DNA of 64,000 nucleotides, taken from NCBI GenBank assembly GCA_002633005.1, contig NMRA01000072.1, forward strand, positions 733,957 through 797,956, in the 5' to 3' direction. The position numbers were made by a program, and so were the translations under genes. This DNA is from Phoronis australis. Taxonomy: Eukaryota; Phoronida; Phoronidae. Each line of letters begins with the position of its first letter. Positions within the stretch are counted from its first letter, which is position 1. Positions 32,734 to 43,866 of this stretch are shown here, piece after piece. Below the pieces are notes generated by a model. The model did not search any database. It saw only the letters and a list, made by a program, of their open reading frames with translations, and was not told where the DNA came from.

Positions 32734-33263
32734 TGCAACTGCAGCTCGTGAGGAAAGAAATGCTCATAAAAACTTTAAAGTGGTTTATGAGAATGCCAGA
32801 GTAAGGCGAGATGACTCCTGCTCTGCAGTGTAAACAGAACCTCAGGAAACACTTATTGCGGACCAGGATAATTACATGCTCACAGCATTAACATTGGATT
32901 TTAACAGGATTGTTTCTCGTAGGGGAAGTTTTACTCGTCAGCTTAAACCTGGGGTGTTGATTATCATTCATATGCAGGCACTGAGTTTATCAAGCCTTAC
33001 TATGTGGATTGTAACGAGCATGCTCATTGCTTAAACAGCTTTCGCACAGCCTGCATGCAACTGTAAATATAAATAAGTGGTTGAAAACACAATATGATAA
33101 CGGCTGTCTAGAGACAACAAAAGGAGTAACCTAAGTTAACGTGGCATTCATGTGATACACAGCTTCATGTACTTCCATAGTGTCAAGGAGTTGACAAGTT
33201 AATACAAAATTTGAACTGAGTGTCTACGAATTCAAGTATCCTCTACACAATGGAGGGCCTGTC

Positions 33264-33433
33264 TCACGCCGAGCTCAGTATTTGCTTTCTGTCACTACTG
33301 AAGTTAAAAGAGTCTATGACACTGGGTGGTATCTTGAACTTGAGTGGACTTCGATGGTCAGCCAGTCCAAACATGTTGATGACAGCATCTTTTGCAGCCA
33401 TTTCTTCAGCAATGGACACTGTTTCTCCTGGAG
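33264..33433 (-). CDS. MRPL44: MRPL44 exon 10 (terminal)
   Basis: The acceptor is CAATTTCAG, phase 1 in, and the stop is TGA at 33266-33264. It encodes APGETVSIAEEMAAKDAVIN and MFGLADHRSPLKF, matching the human GPGETVLVAEEEAARVAL and LYGFTENRRPWNY ends of the dsRBD. The tail then diverges, as is usual for this family. Confidence 0.95.
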
Positions 33434-36400
33434 CTGAAATTGAGAGATTATCAGGCTTAAGGAATGTGGTGCATGACAGAAACAAAGCATCTGAAAACCC
33501 ACTGGGAGCTGTGGCTCACGAGGTGTCAAGCTATTAGATTAACAGATAGTACCACTCCATATTTGCTTCTAAAACATATGTTGTACAAAAGTAACGAGCT
33601 AAATTTGAGGTTCAATATTAAACCTAGGATTTTACTATTTTATCAAAAAATTAGATCGCTTTATATAGCTTTGAATGAATAAAATAAGTAACTTATTTTT
33701 ACAAGAACTGATCAGAAGAAAGCAAGTGGGTATCAGGAAACAGGCAATGCTTTCTTGAAAAATCAAAGACGTAACCTAAAGGAGATATGAACCTGCAATC
33801 TGTGAACACATTAATTTAGACAAAGCCCCATAACTACGGTCTCAAACTGCTCCTTACTCAGATGAGAGAAGTGACACCTGGGCTTGAAAAGGAATAGCAG
33901 CATCTAGAGTGGCCATTGTTTGTAGTGAACTGAATGACAAAGTGGCCATTGTTTGTAGTGAACTAAATGACAAAGCACATGTCTGGCACATGTACCAGTT
34001 TGCCTGCAACTGCCATTTCTTCTGAAGTCAAGAAATGGGAGAAAAGAGCATGTAGAAACACATTTAATGACACCAAGTGCATTGAATAAAAAGTTGGTTT
34101 ATTTATGGAAGACGAGTTTACTGTAGCTGTAAGATTAGCTGTTGTGCAACCACCACCAAATGTTTGATGACCATCAACAATAAACTTTGCAGCCATTTTT
34201 AGAACTTTGTCCAAAGTGTTCTAAATTGAAAAGATATTTGATTTGCTTTGTTGAGGAAATTTCCATCACAGATTTGGAAATAACCTTCATGGGGTACAGG
34301 TTGCGAGGAAAATCCATCCACCCAAACTTCTCTCCAAACAATTGTGTCTGGTGCAGATGACTTCAGAAATGCGACCTCTAAATTAGGCTCCATGATCTTA
34401 AAAAGTAATTGAATAATATACCTTGACCAATCAACTCCTTGTCCGAGTATATTCCCACGACGAAACAGGCCATGACTGAGCTTGGACCAGCTTCTCCAAT
34501 TAACCTAATGAAAATACACACTCCTGCATCAAGAATGGTATAACCATGGAAACAAAAGAAACAAATGAATTCAATTGAGAAGCACTCAAGGTCATTACCA
34601 CTGCTACCATGATATCTAAAGGCACTTCCTACATAATTTCTGTTTGTTTATCTAAACCGTCTTGTGTAAAAAGCCCTCTTTACTTACACCACTTACTGCC
34701 ACTAATTTGTCGCTTACTCCGATTACAGATTCCTGGATTTAGGAAGAACTGGCTGTTTATTATTGCTTGAGATCAAACTCAATAAGGTGGATTGACACGA
34801 CGTGTCATTTTATGCGACAAACATGGTCTCAAGCACTCCCAAACTGTCACTTGTTGATCCGAGTAAGGAACAATTCAAGACCAATTATATAAATTAAATG
34901 TAAGTGGTCAAAATCAAAGATGGATTCATCGCTGCCTTAATATATTTTTCTTTTGGCGGTCTCGGCAACAAGCAGCTAACGAGCTATCCAGAGGTCTTCC
35001 ATTAACACAAAATGAAAATTTTGTACTTATATTGAATTTCCTTCCTTTCTGTTGCTCAAATACAATTACCACAACTAGTACTACTACTACTTCTACTACT
35101 AAACTATTAACATTTCTGTGCCCCATTGCAATGTGAGACTGATGGTCTGGAACACAGAACTCTCTTCAACAACTGAACTGCTAGCTGAGCCAACAAGACT
35201 GGACAACAGAGGGAGTCTGGTCATAATGAAGTAAATGTTGGGGGATCACCTTGGTTCTGGGAGACCCCTGTTTTGTTGTTGCAGTACGTCTGTCAGTACA
35301 CCCATGGGGTTGACCATTGTCCACAGCTCACGCAGGTCTTCGCCTATCAACTGGGTGAGAATGAAGTCTTGAACAAATACCTTGGCCTTTTCTGTACCCT
35401 GCAACAGGCCAAGCACAGATGCCGAGAGCAAAACATTTCTGTCTCGAGAGTATCCACCATCGCATACTTTCATACAGCAATATGGGATGCTTATCCAAAG
35501 AGCATTCCAATGCAGGTGAACATTTGCTTTAAATCTATTCAGTTAATAACAAGACCATTTCTTCACAAGTCAGCTGTCTCCCACTGTTCATCCAATCTAA
35601 CATTACACAACTGCTAAGCACTGAACCTAAGCGACACTGTCAGAAACCAAGCAGAGAAGCTATCAAATGTTAGATTTCTGCACACCTCAGTGTTCAGCCT
35701 ACATGTCCAAGCACCGGGATCTAGTTTACATGCCTTTCAACATTTTTGGGATCATTTAAAGCTTTTGGGTTCTGTGAGAACAGTCGTTAAATCATTACAC
35801 AAAACAAGCACAGGAACACGACCAATGAGAACTTGGAAAAATGAGGCGAATTCGGTGACACTTTATCAAACAGTGGAAGATTTGATACCAGGAAATAAAT
35901 AGAATTATCATTTCTTCAATTTCATTTCTCATAACTTGAAAAAACACGTCCAAAGTAACACACTCAATGAACTTTTACCTTAACTGTGATAAGTGACAAA
36001 AAAACGCAAATCTCGGGCAAACACCGTAAGCAGTGCACAGTGGTAAATGATCCATGAAGTTTACATATTGACCACATGAGTACACCTGCACCTACCTGGT
36101 CTTCAGCCAGTCCACCAATCACAGCCAGGAAACTTTTAATGAGCACCTCAGTAGGCACTGGGAAATCCTGGAGATAAACAAAATGATTGTACGAACACGT
36201 TTTTCAAAATTGTGATTAAAGGTACAGGTCCAGTAGAAAAATGTTAATATCCACCTATGTATGTGCCCTTCAAGAACACTAGTTACGCAGACTTTAAAGA
36301 ATGTTACACTCAAACATTTTGAAGACGCTACTGAGGGACTGGATCCCAGTATCCACCAAGGGATTGCATCCCCCAGGGCTTGGAATTTTCCGCGGAAACG

Positions 36401-39400
36401 CGGATTTCCGCTTTTTTCAAATGTGCTGTCCGCTTTTTTTATAATATTTCCGCGTAAAAAAATCGGATTTGATATAAAATTTCCGCGGCAAATTCCTTTC
36501 TTACCGCGGCGTCGCAGACGACATTCACCTCGAAAAGCGGAAGTTGCTCTTTATGTTTCGGAGGAACGTAAATTGTCAACATTGCCGGGGCACCTGGGAC
36601 AGCGTGGTGGGATTTTCAATGGCGTCTTGTGTTATTGTTAAGCGCGGCGACAAATACTACTGCTCTGCAGCCAAAATTGTGTGGGGTCGGGAGTGGACAG
36701 GCGAGCTAAGAGCTACAAGGACGCAGACGCAAGGTACTGATGGCGGTAACGTTTTTAATTTTTTTTAGTCCTCCCGATTTTTGTCGAGGAAAGGTTCACA
36801 GTGACCAGATTTGGGCCGTAAAAGTTTCCGCGTTTTTTGTCATTGGTCATTCCAAGCCCTGATCCCCATAACCTCACTTTATTCACTGAGGGAATGCACC
36901 CTCCTATCCAACGAGGGACTTAATCCCCATATCCACTGAGGGACTTCACCCCATATTCACTGAGGAACTGCACCTCCATATCCACTGAGGGAATGCACCC
37001 CCATACCCAAAGAGGGATTGCACAACCCATATTCACCGAGGTTCTCCACTCCCATATTCATTGAGGAACTGCACCCCCATATCCAACAGACTTGATCCCC
37101 TATACTTACTGAGAGACTGCACCCCCATATTCATTGAGGGACTGCACCTCCATATTCATCGAGGACCTGCACCCCTATATCCACCAAGAGACTTGGTCCC
37201 CATACTCATTGAGGGACTGCAACCCCATATCCACCGCTTTATAGTGTAGCATATTTATCATCACTTTTTACTGGCTTTATTTTTTATTCATTAAAGCAGA
37301 TATAAACCCACTTTCTGACAAAGAAACAAACTTAATTCCGACTCCTCACCAACATAAAACTGCTTTTACCTCTTTCCTTGCTCAGATGACAAGTGATTTC
37401 TGGGTTTCCAAAGAACCGACAGTTTGTTATTCTGTGAGAGCATAAAATGACACACCGTGACAGGCCAGCTTGTAGAGCTTAATCCCATGCAATACAATAA
37501 GGTATTGGTAGTTCCTACAAAGTCCTGGAATCGCCCCCCGTTTGTCTATGGAAACAATTTTGAGACCAATTTGGTAAGTGGTCTGAATCAAAAGTTTTTA
37601 ATTGTGATGGAAGGTGACTTTATATATTTTTGTCTAACATTGTTCTTCCATTGTCAGTGAAACCAACATGTGGCTCATACCTACTATTTTGAAAACTGAC
37701 GTCAGATAAATATCGACATCAACTTAACTTGACATGTAGAAGCTTGTAATTGGAAAGTGCCAAAAATTGGGGGTGGGCTTGTACATGGCTGGGCTAGGAC
37801 ATTTCTATTTGAGCTAATAGGATCCTCCGTGAAGCACAACACCACATGTAGCACCAATTGATGACCTAGATGTGAATTAGGCTTACAAAGGCCAAGACAT
37901 TGCCTCGTTTCAGGTCTCATCAGGCCAAGGTAAACAAAAGGGTTGAGAGGTGACAGCTGCCACAACATACTACACAAACAAGGGTGCATTTCACACTTAC
38001 CGGACACAGTATGAGATCTTTTATTCCCAGATTGTTAGCAACATGAGCTAGAGTTGTCTCACTCATAAGGAAGTCAGTGAAGGCTCTAGAACAAACGAAT
38101 ACACCACCAATCAAACATGTTAGAGCTTCCCAAATAAACTCTACTTCCAGAGAGCCAGAATGAGACTACAGTCTACAACATTAAAACAAATGTACCAGCA
38201 ATTTCTGGGAGGGGAATCAATGTGTCACTTAGGTTGATGTCATTCTGAGACTTTCTGAAGGACAGTTTTTCATTCCACGTCAGGATGCTTGAGTTGTGAG
38301 TGCTCGGCTCTATTTATCATGAGCTTGGTACAACATATCTGAATGTACTATACAAATGGAAACCTTATGTCATTCATGAGAACCACATGATTGCATTCAA
38401 GATTGTATTTAAGAGCAGAACTAAGGTACACGAGAAAACACATGTTCATGAGAAAAGAACACTGTTAAAGAGAACACCAGTGCATTCTGAAAGTGAAAGT
38501 TGGTACAGTCAAACCTCATTACAATGAACCTACAGAGAACATTCGTTGCAACCAAGGTTCACTGTAGCCGAATCTACTATTCAAAGAAATTAAAAACCCT
38601 GTACAGCGACGTATCTGGTTCTGTTTACTCACACTTTTTTCGTATGTAAGGCTTGCAAGCGCATACCCGGCCATGAGCAGCAAATCACGTGCATGTGCGC
38701 TTCATGACGTGCAAAAAGATGAAATCTTGGAGTCAATTTTAGACTCGCGTGCAATGATTCACAGTGAAGTTTGTGAAATTACCCACTTGGTTGTAACTAT
38801 GTGAACATTGTATCCATGTTCAGGATGGAAAGGGTAATTTGTATGGGGCTTGCGGAATGAAATGTTACAAGCAAGTGATTGTTATGATAAACAGGGTTCA
38901 TTGTAACCCGATTCGACTTTACAATCACACACATGGCAAATCTCTCACGGAACTCAGTGCGACAATAAATTGCGATGCACTCGGATTTTAGAGTCTTAAT
39001 TACTTACTTTATTCCTTCAGCAGGAAGATAAGGGTAGGAAAATCTTAAGAAGCGTTTTACGTGACTTTCTGTTAGGTTTTTCCCTGTAAATGGCATCACA
39101 TATATCACACAACACAACAATACTTATCAAGCAAAAACTGCCACAAGGCTCGACTTGGCGACCTGCCCAATGCTGTCTCAGATTTTGTTTAGCAATCTGT
39201 TAAAATTCCCAAGTTGCCACGAAGTTGCATGCACACTTCCGAGAACAAGCTCAAATATTACAGGAAGCGAACAAATGGCGTCGGAATGATTCAGTAAAAA
39301 GAAAATGGTTTATTTATGACCGAGGCCTAGAGTATTGAGGCTGAGAGGGCTAACTGGCAGCTATCGACCTGAGAACGTGTTTCTAGTATTCCGTTTATCT

Positions 39401-42400
39401 GCTTGCCCTGAACATTTGCCCAGTTTGTCAGTTCTTCAACTCAGGTATCCCGAATTTTCATTTTCGACTGTTGCCAACTATTCAACATGTCCGAGGGCCT
39501 GGACTTTTGCATCAACACATATGCAGCTTCCTCGTTTTGGCAACCTCGCTTTCCACTTGGCAACCTGGGAATTTTGCCAAGTAGCATGTGGGGACTTGGT
39601 GATATGATAAACATCGAGCCCTGTGTCACACACCAACCCGTATTTATGAAAACTGAACAAATGCTTCAAACTTTAAGATGGTTGGTGTTTGTAGACTAAC
39701 GTGGTGAAACAAGTGATTGTTTTAATTCTCAATGTATTTTTACGTATATGAGCAATGAATAATAAACTTTTTTCCTTCTTGTATTTAATATAATTGTAAG
39801 GGCTGTTCCAGCAAAATCTGTATGGGAGGGGGGGAAGGCACTTTTATTTCGTACCCACCGCCCATATTTTTCATTTATTTCTCCAACCCATGACCCATAA
39901 TTTTTTAATTATTTTTAATAGGTTAAAATATAAAATCCAACACTTCCAAACAAATTGCCTCCAGGAGGACCTGTTGAGAACTTAAATGATTGACAGACAA
40001 GAACTAGTTGTCTTGTCCAATATTGTCAAAAACTAAAGTAGCCTGTGAGCAATACTTTTGGCAGCCACCAGGTGTCTCTGTTCACCATGTGTCTAAAATT
40101 TCAATGAACATTTTTTCAATTATAAGGATCTATGAATCTCAAACTGTCTCCACGAACTCTTTTATACTTCTATGTCAAGTGAATATTGGAACTTGTTTAG
40201 CTTACTCCTCATACTTTTTATTTAAAAATCATCAATTTTCTTATATGTGTTAAAACCAGTTTAGTGTTGCATAACTTCAATTCAATAGGACTGCAGACAA
40301 ACAGTTGACTCAAATCAAGTTGCCCATGACTTGTTTAATGGCTTAGTGAACATATTGCACTCTGTTCACTGGCAATATGGGCTCTTTTTTTATTGGGATC
40401 AACATTAAAAGGTCAAAAAATACCACCCATTTTTAATGCATCACTTCTTACAAGAACGACCACCCATAATTTGAGTTTTTTTCTGAAGACCACCACCCAT
40501 GAATTTTTATTTCTGCTGCCGTCCCCCCCCTCCCACACGGATTTTACTGGAACAGCCCTAATTGGAAATTCAGCATAACACTTAATTTAAGCATTTTCCT
40601 TCCTCTAACTTCACAGACAGTAACAACTCCAAATATCCTGAAACTGACCAGTCACTACCTTACTTTGTTAACTTTAAGTTATACCTTCCAAATCGTCAAT
40701 ACCTACCAGACTCATACAATGTTTGATTGCTCTTCATATTTAAAGCAACATCATCCACGCCAAATTCCTGTCTTTGCTGAATCTCTTTTTCAATGTAAGA
40801 TCTGTAAAGAGGTAAAATAAGGTTTTTAAAATTAGATTAATTAAACAGACAGAGGTTGAAAATGCACAAAGCTTTAAACTGCTGCTTTACACAGATGTTA
40901 CAATTTTTGGAGATTCTAAGTAATTGTAAATAAAATTGCTATAAAATCCCCTTCAGCAAACATACTTTAAGCTGCCATAAACTCGTCTTCTGTCCAGAAG
41001 ACTTTGTTTTAGGCCACTTACTACTATAAAGATTTTCTTAAATGCAAGAATCTTGTTAAGGAGGATAGTGTGACCATGTGCTTAGCTTGTAATAGATGGC
41101 CTTATCTTGTAATCAAGTCTTGCGTGTCTTGCATGTTGGTGAGATTCTTGTCTCTGTAGAAATCACACATGGTTTAATCTAGTTCATACTCACTATAAAC
41201 CTGTCTCCCATCAAAAAAAGTTTTTATTTTTATGTTTGGCCACTTGCCAATATAAACTTGAAAATAGATAACAAGTGCTTTAGCACAATAATCAATATCA
41301 TATATACAACAAAATACGAACATCTGTTTTAACTGAAAATATCATAAGTGGATAACAAAAAAACACCAGTAAGGTGAACAATACAAACAACTGCTTTTGA
41401 TATTTTGACATTGTGGTTCAGTAAAAAACAGAAATGCATTAAAGGAATATATTAACACATGCCAACAAAATCTTAGCAGGGTTCTGAAGATTTGTTTACT
41501 AGTCACTCACTCGTCTGTAAATGCCGTTTTCAATGTCTCCTCTTTAAATTCTTCACCCAACCTCTTGCCAAAGGCAAACACCTCTGCATTGTAGTTCCTG
41601 GAAATAAACAAACATGCTGAGTGTAAGCACACCTTGCAGTGACAATATTTCTCAGTGGCCAACATGTTGGGCTCTTAACCTTAAGTTGACATTGATTCCT
41701 GACTACTACTGATGTGTAGCTGTGACCATGAGCACGGCACTTCAGCTGTATTGGTCCAGTCAATTCAGTATCAGCTTCAACAGGGAGGTATAAGATCTTC
41801 GACTATGGGGTCAAAAGCACCTCAACAGCTCACATTACAGAAACCAGAGTTACCAACCGGCCCAATGAGTCTGGTGGCTTGCTAAGGATTTATTCAACAC
41901 TTTGCTAATAGTCAGCAGACACAGGAGAAAAATGTGGTAAAAAAGTTTAACGCATATTAAAGTGGTTATCATATATATTTTAACACAAATTAGTCTGAGA
42001 ATTCTAAATTCAGGAACGTTATTCCAAAAGTCACGAGGAGATGCAGATTAGAAAATACGGAATCCAGGAATTGGTTTGTTAAAACAAATTTACAAGAGCT
42101 TGAGAAAATCTGGGAAAAAAACATAATGTTGTGTGTAAATATTCACATCTCAGTGTTTCTAACTAAAGAAATGACCAACACAAACCAATTAATCCATGCT
42201 GATTTAGGTCTTTCTGGTTCGGGTCCTACATCTGTGCGCCTCCGGTAAAGCTCCTGGTAGTACCGTGAATGCCATACTTTTCTTCCTCGTGAAAAAACTA
42301 GAAAACACTTTGTGTAGTTAAGCATTGATTCACCATTTTCATTCCCAAACACAATATGTAATCTGTAAAACACAATTTCATTCGACGATCTTAAAAATTA

Positions 42401-43866
42401 TGTAGTATGTAGGTATGTAATCAATTAAGTGCACAGCAACAACTCTTCTGCAACATAGTATATTGAATCGGTTTATGTAGGAATTTCAAGAGGTCCATTA
42501 TACAGAGTTCAAGTGGGCAACTGACAATCTCAGATTTTGCTTGGAAACCTGGTAAAAGTCCCAAGCTGTCATGCACACAATTGACAATGCACTCAAAATA
42601 CTACAAGAAGCAAACAGATAGTAGTTCAGCAAAACGAGAAGTGACCAGTGTTCTCCACAACTTGTTTTGACTCAATCGTTGCTGTGTCGAGTTTGAATTT
42701 TGCGAGTTTGGCTTACTTGTGTCTACTTTGAAAACCCATGCAGTGGGTTTGAAGTGAGGAAGATTAGGGATTTCTCAAGCAAATTAGGACACTTGGACCT
42801 TAGGTACGAGTTCAGTGCATTAATTCCAAGACTTAACGCATAGTCTCCCCACTGTATGGACATTGACTTTCGAACACGTGCAAGATTTTTTTGTAATCCC
42901 CATCAAATTTGAGTTTGGAGACAGTTCCCGACTCATTAACAGATGTATCCTGATCGTCTGCAAGAGGTGACCCTGTGCGGGGTATTGTGCCTGGGGAGAA
43001 ATTGGCCATTACCAAATTCACAATGTAGATCTGCTGGTCTCGAATAAGCACCCAGTGAAAACACCATTGTTCAATACATGCCAAGTCTCAAATAAGTACC
43101 AAGAGCTCTAATTCCTGACTGATTGAAAGAACAGCTCTGACCGCAATACACACCTTCCCTGTATAGCTTTTGCTAATAAAATGTAAGGAACCATAGTTGA
43201 AATAACGTACAAGGTAGATCAATGTGGGCATTTCTATGAAGGTAGGAAAATTGCAGAACATCAGCAATTGTTGTTTGAGATCTACAGCATTTCTGCTGCA
43301 TGGTTTGTAACATTGCCATTGGCCTTGTTAAGCGCTGGTTTTGAATAAGCGATGGAGGCGAAATGTCCTTAAATAATAAGTGCCCAGGAGCTAATAGTAT
43401 GTGGCATTATGGTATATTAAGCCAAGCTCTTTAGGACAAACACAAAACTGCTGGTGACAAGGGGTGGAGGGGGGGCTGAAATGAATTGCAACCTGGGGGC
43501 ACTTCTTTGCAATGCAATGAACAGTGGGGGGGGGGACCAAAATGTAAATGTAAATGAGTTTTGACAAAGCTTCTAAACTGCTAGACAGTCACCACCGTCT
43601 CTAGCTGAACTACAGCTAGCGACGGTGGTCTCTGTCTAGTAACAGTAACCTGCTTGTTCAACTTCAATCAAGAAGACTTCATTTTACTTTGAAGTTGGCC
43701 ATTTTTGATAATGCAAAATAATCCAAAATAAAATTGTGAAACTTTATATATGATGACTATAAGCACACTGCATGTCACATTCATTACCAGAGTTCGTAGG
43801 AGACCTCACTAAAAGTTTACTGTTTAGGCACAAATTTAACACGACCTTCCTGCAGGCGGCCGCCAT
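33264..43866 (-). CDS. MRPL44: MRPL44, mitochondrial ribosomal protein mL44 (10 exons)
   Basis: mL44 is a structural protein of the mitochondrial large ribosomal subunit, with an RNase III-like fold followed by a double-stranded RNA-binding domain. Exons in transcript order: 43866-43788, 42297-42186, 41597-41511, 40801-40707, 39083-39008, 38085-38001, 36167-36096, 35398-35250, 34504-34422, 33433-33264. They sum to 1008 bases, 335 residues plus stop (human 332), and all phases agree. Residues 1-40 are basic and hydroxyl-rich, fitting a mitochondrial presequence. The RNase III-like region spans about 62-215 (NYNAEVFAFGKRL, NMKSNQTLYESG, PTEVLIKSFLAVIGGL). The dsRBD-like region runs about 225-305 (LWTMVNPMG, VGIYSDKELIGQG, APGETVSIAEEMAAKDAV). 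The gene is divergent from MRPL57 and convergent on SART3. Confidence 0.95.
33887..33977. repeat. Two-copy direct duplication in MRPL44 last intron
   Basis: GTGGCCATTGTTTGTAGTGA, ACT.AATGACAAAG occurs twice in tandem with one mismatch. No function is apparent. Confidence 0.8.
34422..34504 (-). CDS. MRPL44: MRPL44 exon 9 (dsRBD-like)
   Basis: The acceptor is TTTTCATTAG and the donor CAAG|GTATAT, phase 2 in and phase 1 out. It encodes RLIGEAG and FVVGIYSDKELIGQG, matching human FVGLYCDKKLIAEG. A tempting open frame directly downstream (34393-34199) is not used because it breaks phase and the family alignment. Confidence 0.93.
35250..35398 (-). CDS. MRPL44: MRPL44 exon 8
   Basis: The acceptor is CTGTTGCAG and the donor CAAG|GTGATC, phase 0 in and phase 2 out. 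It encodes KVFVQDFILTQLIGEDLREL and WTMVNPMGVLTDVLQQQNRG, matching the human RDFLITQMTGKELFEMW and INPMGLL blocks that lead into the dsRBD-like domain. Confidence 0.95.
36096..36167 (-). CDS. MRPL44: MRPL44 exon 7
   Basis: The acceptor is ATCTCCAG and the donor CAG|GTAGGT, with 24 codons, phase 0 at both ends. It encodes DFPVPTEVLIKSFLAVIGGL, close to human [21 protein letters not shown]. This is the helix where active RNase III enzymes carry catalytic acids. Here, as in mL44 generally, the signature is lost. Confidence 0.95.
36327..37235. repeat. Degenerate ~29-bp tandem array, split by an insertion
   Basis: Units of the form CCATATTCACTGAGGGACTG, CACCC are repeated about 16 times with substitutions and short indels. 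The run is interrupted by a hAT-like element at 36374-36861. It lies in the MRPL44 intron between exons 7 and 6. Confidence 0.85.
36374..36861 (+). mobile_element. hAT-like non-autonomous element inside the satellite
   Basis: The ends are CAGGGCTTGGAAT and ATTCCAAGCCCTG, perfect inverted repeats, with the tract TTCCGCG repeated near both ends. ATCCCC is present on both flanks (36368-36373, 36862-36867). It could be a target duplication or part of the host satellite. An internal frame at 36619-36733 starts MASCVIVKRGDKYYCSA and ends at a good donor (CAAG|GTACTG). It looks like a first exon retained in an internally deleted derivative. The class is inferred from the TIR style. Confidence 0.6.
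38001..38085 (-). CDS. MRPL44: MRPL44 exon 6
   Basis: The acceptor is GTTCTAG and the donor CCG|GTAAGT, phase 2 in and phase 0 out. It encodes FTDFLMSETTLAHVANNLGI and KDLIL, matching human VDFLTGEEVVCHVARNL. Confidence 0.95.
38506..38919. mobile_element. TA-flanked MITE, pogo/Tc1-mariner-like
   Basis: The left end, CAGTCAAACCTCATTACAAT, and the right end (reverse complement AAGTCGAATCGGGTTACAAT) are imperfect inverted repeats, followed on both arms by GAACC, with TA on both outer sides. The start CAGTCAAACCTC resembles Tigger/pogo termini. No transposase was recognised. Confidence 0.6.
39008..39083 (-). CDS. MRPL44: MRPL44 exon 5
   Basis: The acceptor is ATTTACAG and the donor TAAA|GTAAGT, phase 1 in and phase 2 out. 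It encodes GKNLTESHVKRFLRFSYPYL and PAEGIK, matching the human YPDMPTEGIKNL region. The flanking introns hold a TA-flanked MITE (38506-38919) and a longer TIR element (39799-40561). Confidence 0.93.
39799..40561. mobile_element. Long-TIR MITE (GGGCTGTTCCAG family), complete copy
   Basis: About 37 bases are inverted at the two ends: AGGGCTGTTCCAGCAAAATC and then a G-tract at the left, and its near reverse complement at the right. The left flank TAATTGTA and right flank TAATTGGA could be an 8-bp target duplication with one mismatch, which would suit hAT. Repeated CCACCCAT motifs lie inside each end. A truncated relative lies at 8956. Confidence 0.65.
40707..40801 (-). CDS. MRPL44: MRPL44 exon 4
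   Basis: The acceptor is TTTACAG and the donor TCTG|GTAGGT, phase 2 in and phase 1 out. It encodes SYIEKEIQQRQEFG and ALNMKSNQTLYESG, matching the human block with LNLKSNQELSEQG. Confidence 0.95.
41511..41597 (-). CDS. MRPL44: MRPL44 exon 3 (RNase III-like start)
   Basis: The acceptor is TTTCCAG and the donor ACGA|GTGAGT, phase 2 at both ends. It encodes NYNAEVFAFGKRLGEEF and TLKTAFTDE, matching human DYHAEIQAFGHRL and LKTAFV. Confidence 0.95.
41645..41770 (+). repeat. Probable SINE fragment
   Basis: A tRNA-like head (GTGGCCAACATGTTGGGCTC, then a weak B box) is followed by GACCATGAGCACGGCACTT and TTGGTCCAGTC. This resembles the GCAAGGCACTT...CCAGTC tail shared by many animal SINEs. It sits antisense in MRPL44 intron 2. 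Confidence 0.4.
42186..42297 (-). CDS. MRPL44: MRPL44 exon 2
   Basis: The acceptor TTTTCTAG (minus strand) gives phase 1 in, and the donor ATTG|GTTTGT gives phase 2 out. It encodes RKVWHSRYYQELYRRR and a proline-rich bridge ending AWINW, equal to the region before the RNase III-like fold in human MRPL44. An alternative acceptor a few bases downstream cannot be excluded. Confidence 0.87.
43788..43866 (-). CDS. MRPL44: MRPL44 exon 1
   Basis: The start codon is at 43866 in the context CAAGATGGCGGCCGCC. It encodes 26 residues of Arg-, Lys-, Leu- and Ser-rich presequence, and the donor CTCTG|GTAATG leaves phase 1. The N-terminus is not conserved between species. The call rests on position, composition, donor and phase match to exon 2. 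Confidence 0.85.

Noticed and set aside
34199-34393. Minus-strand frame first taken as the MRPL44 exon before the final exon
   Set aside because: It does not keep phase with the preceding exon, and the true exon at 34422-34504 matches the family (VGIYSDKELIGQG) with correct splice sites.
35120-35195. Weak tRNA-like pattern on the minus strand in an MRPL44 intron
   Set aside because: The B box is poor and no cloverleaf could be drawn; not enough for a tRNA or SINE call.
43440-43530. G-rich tracts in MRPL44 intron 1
   Set aside because: Low-complexity G-runs without paired ends; not treated as a mobile element.
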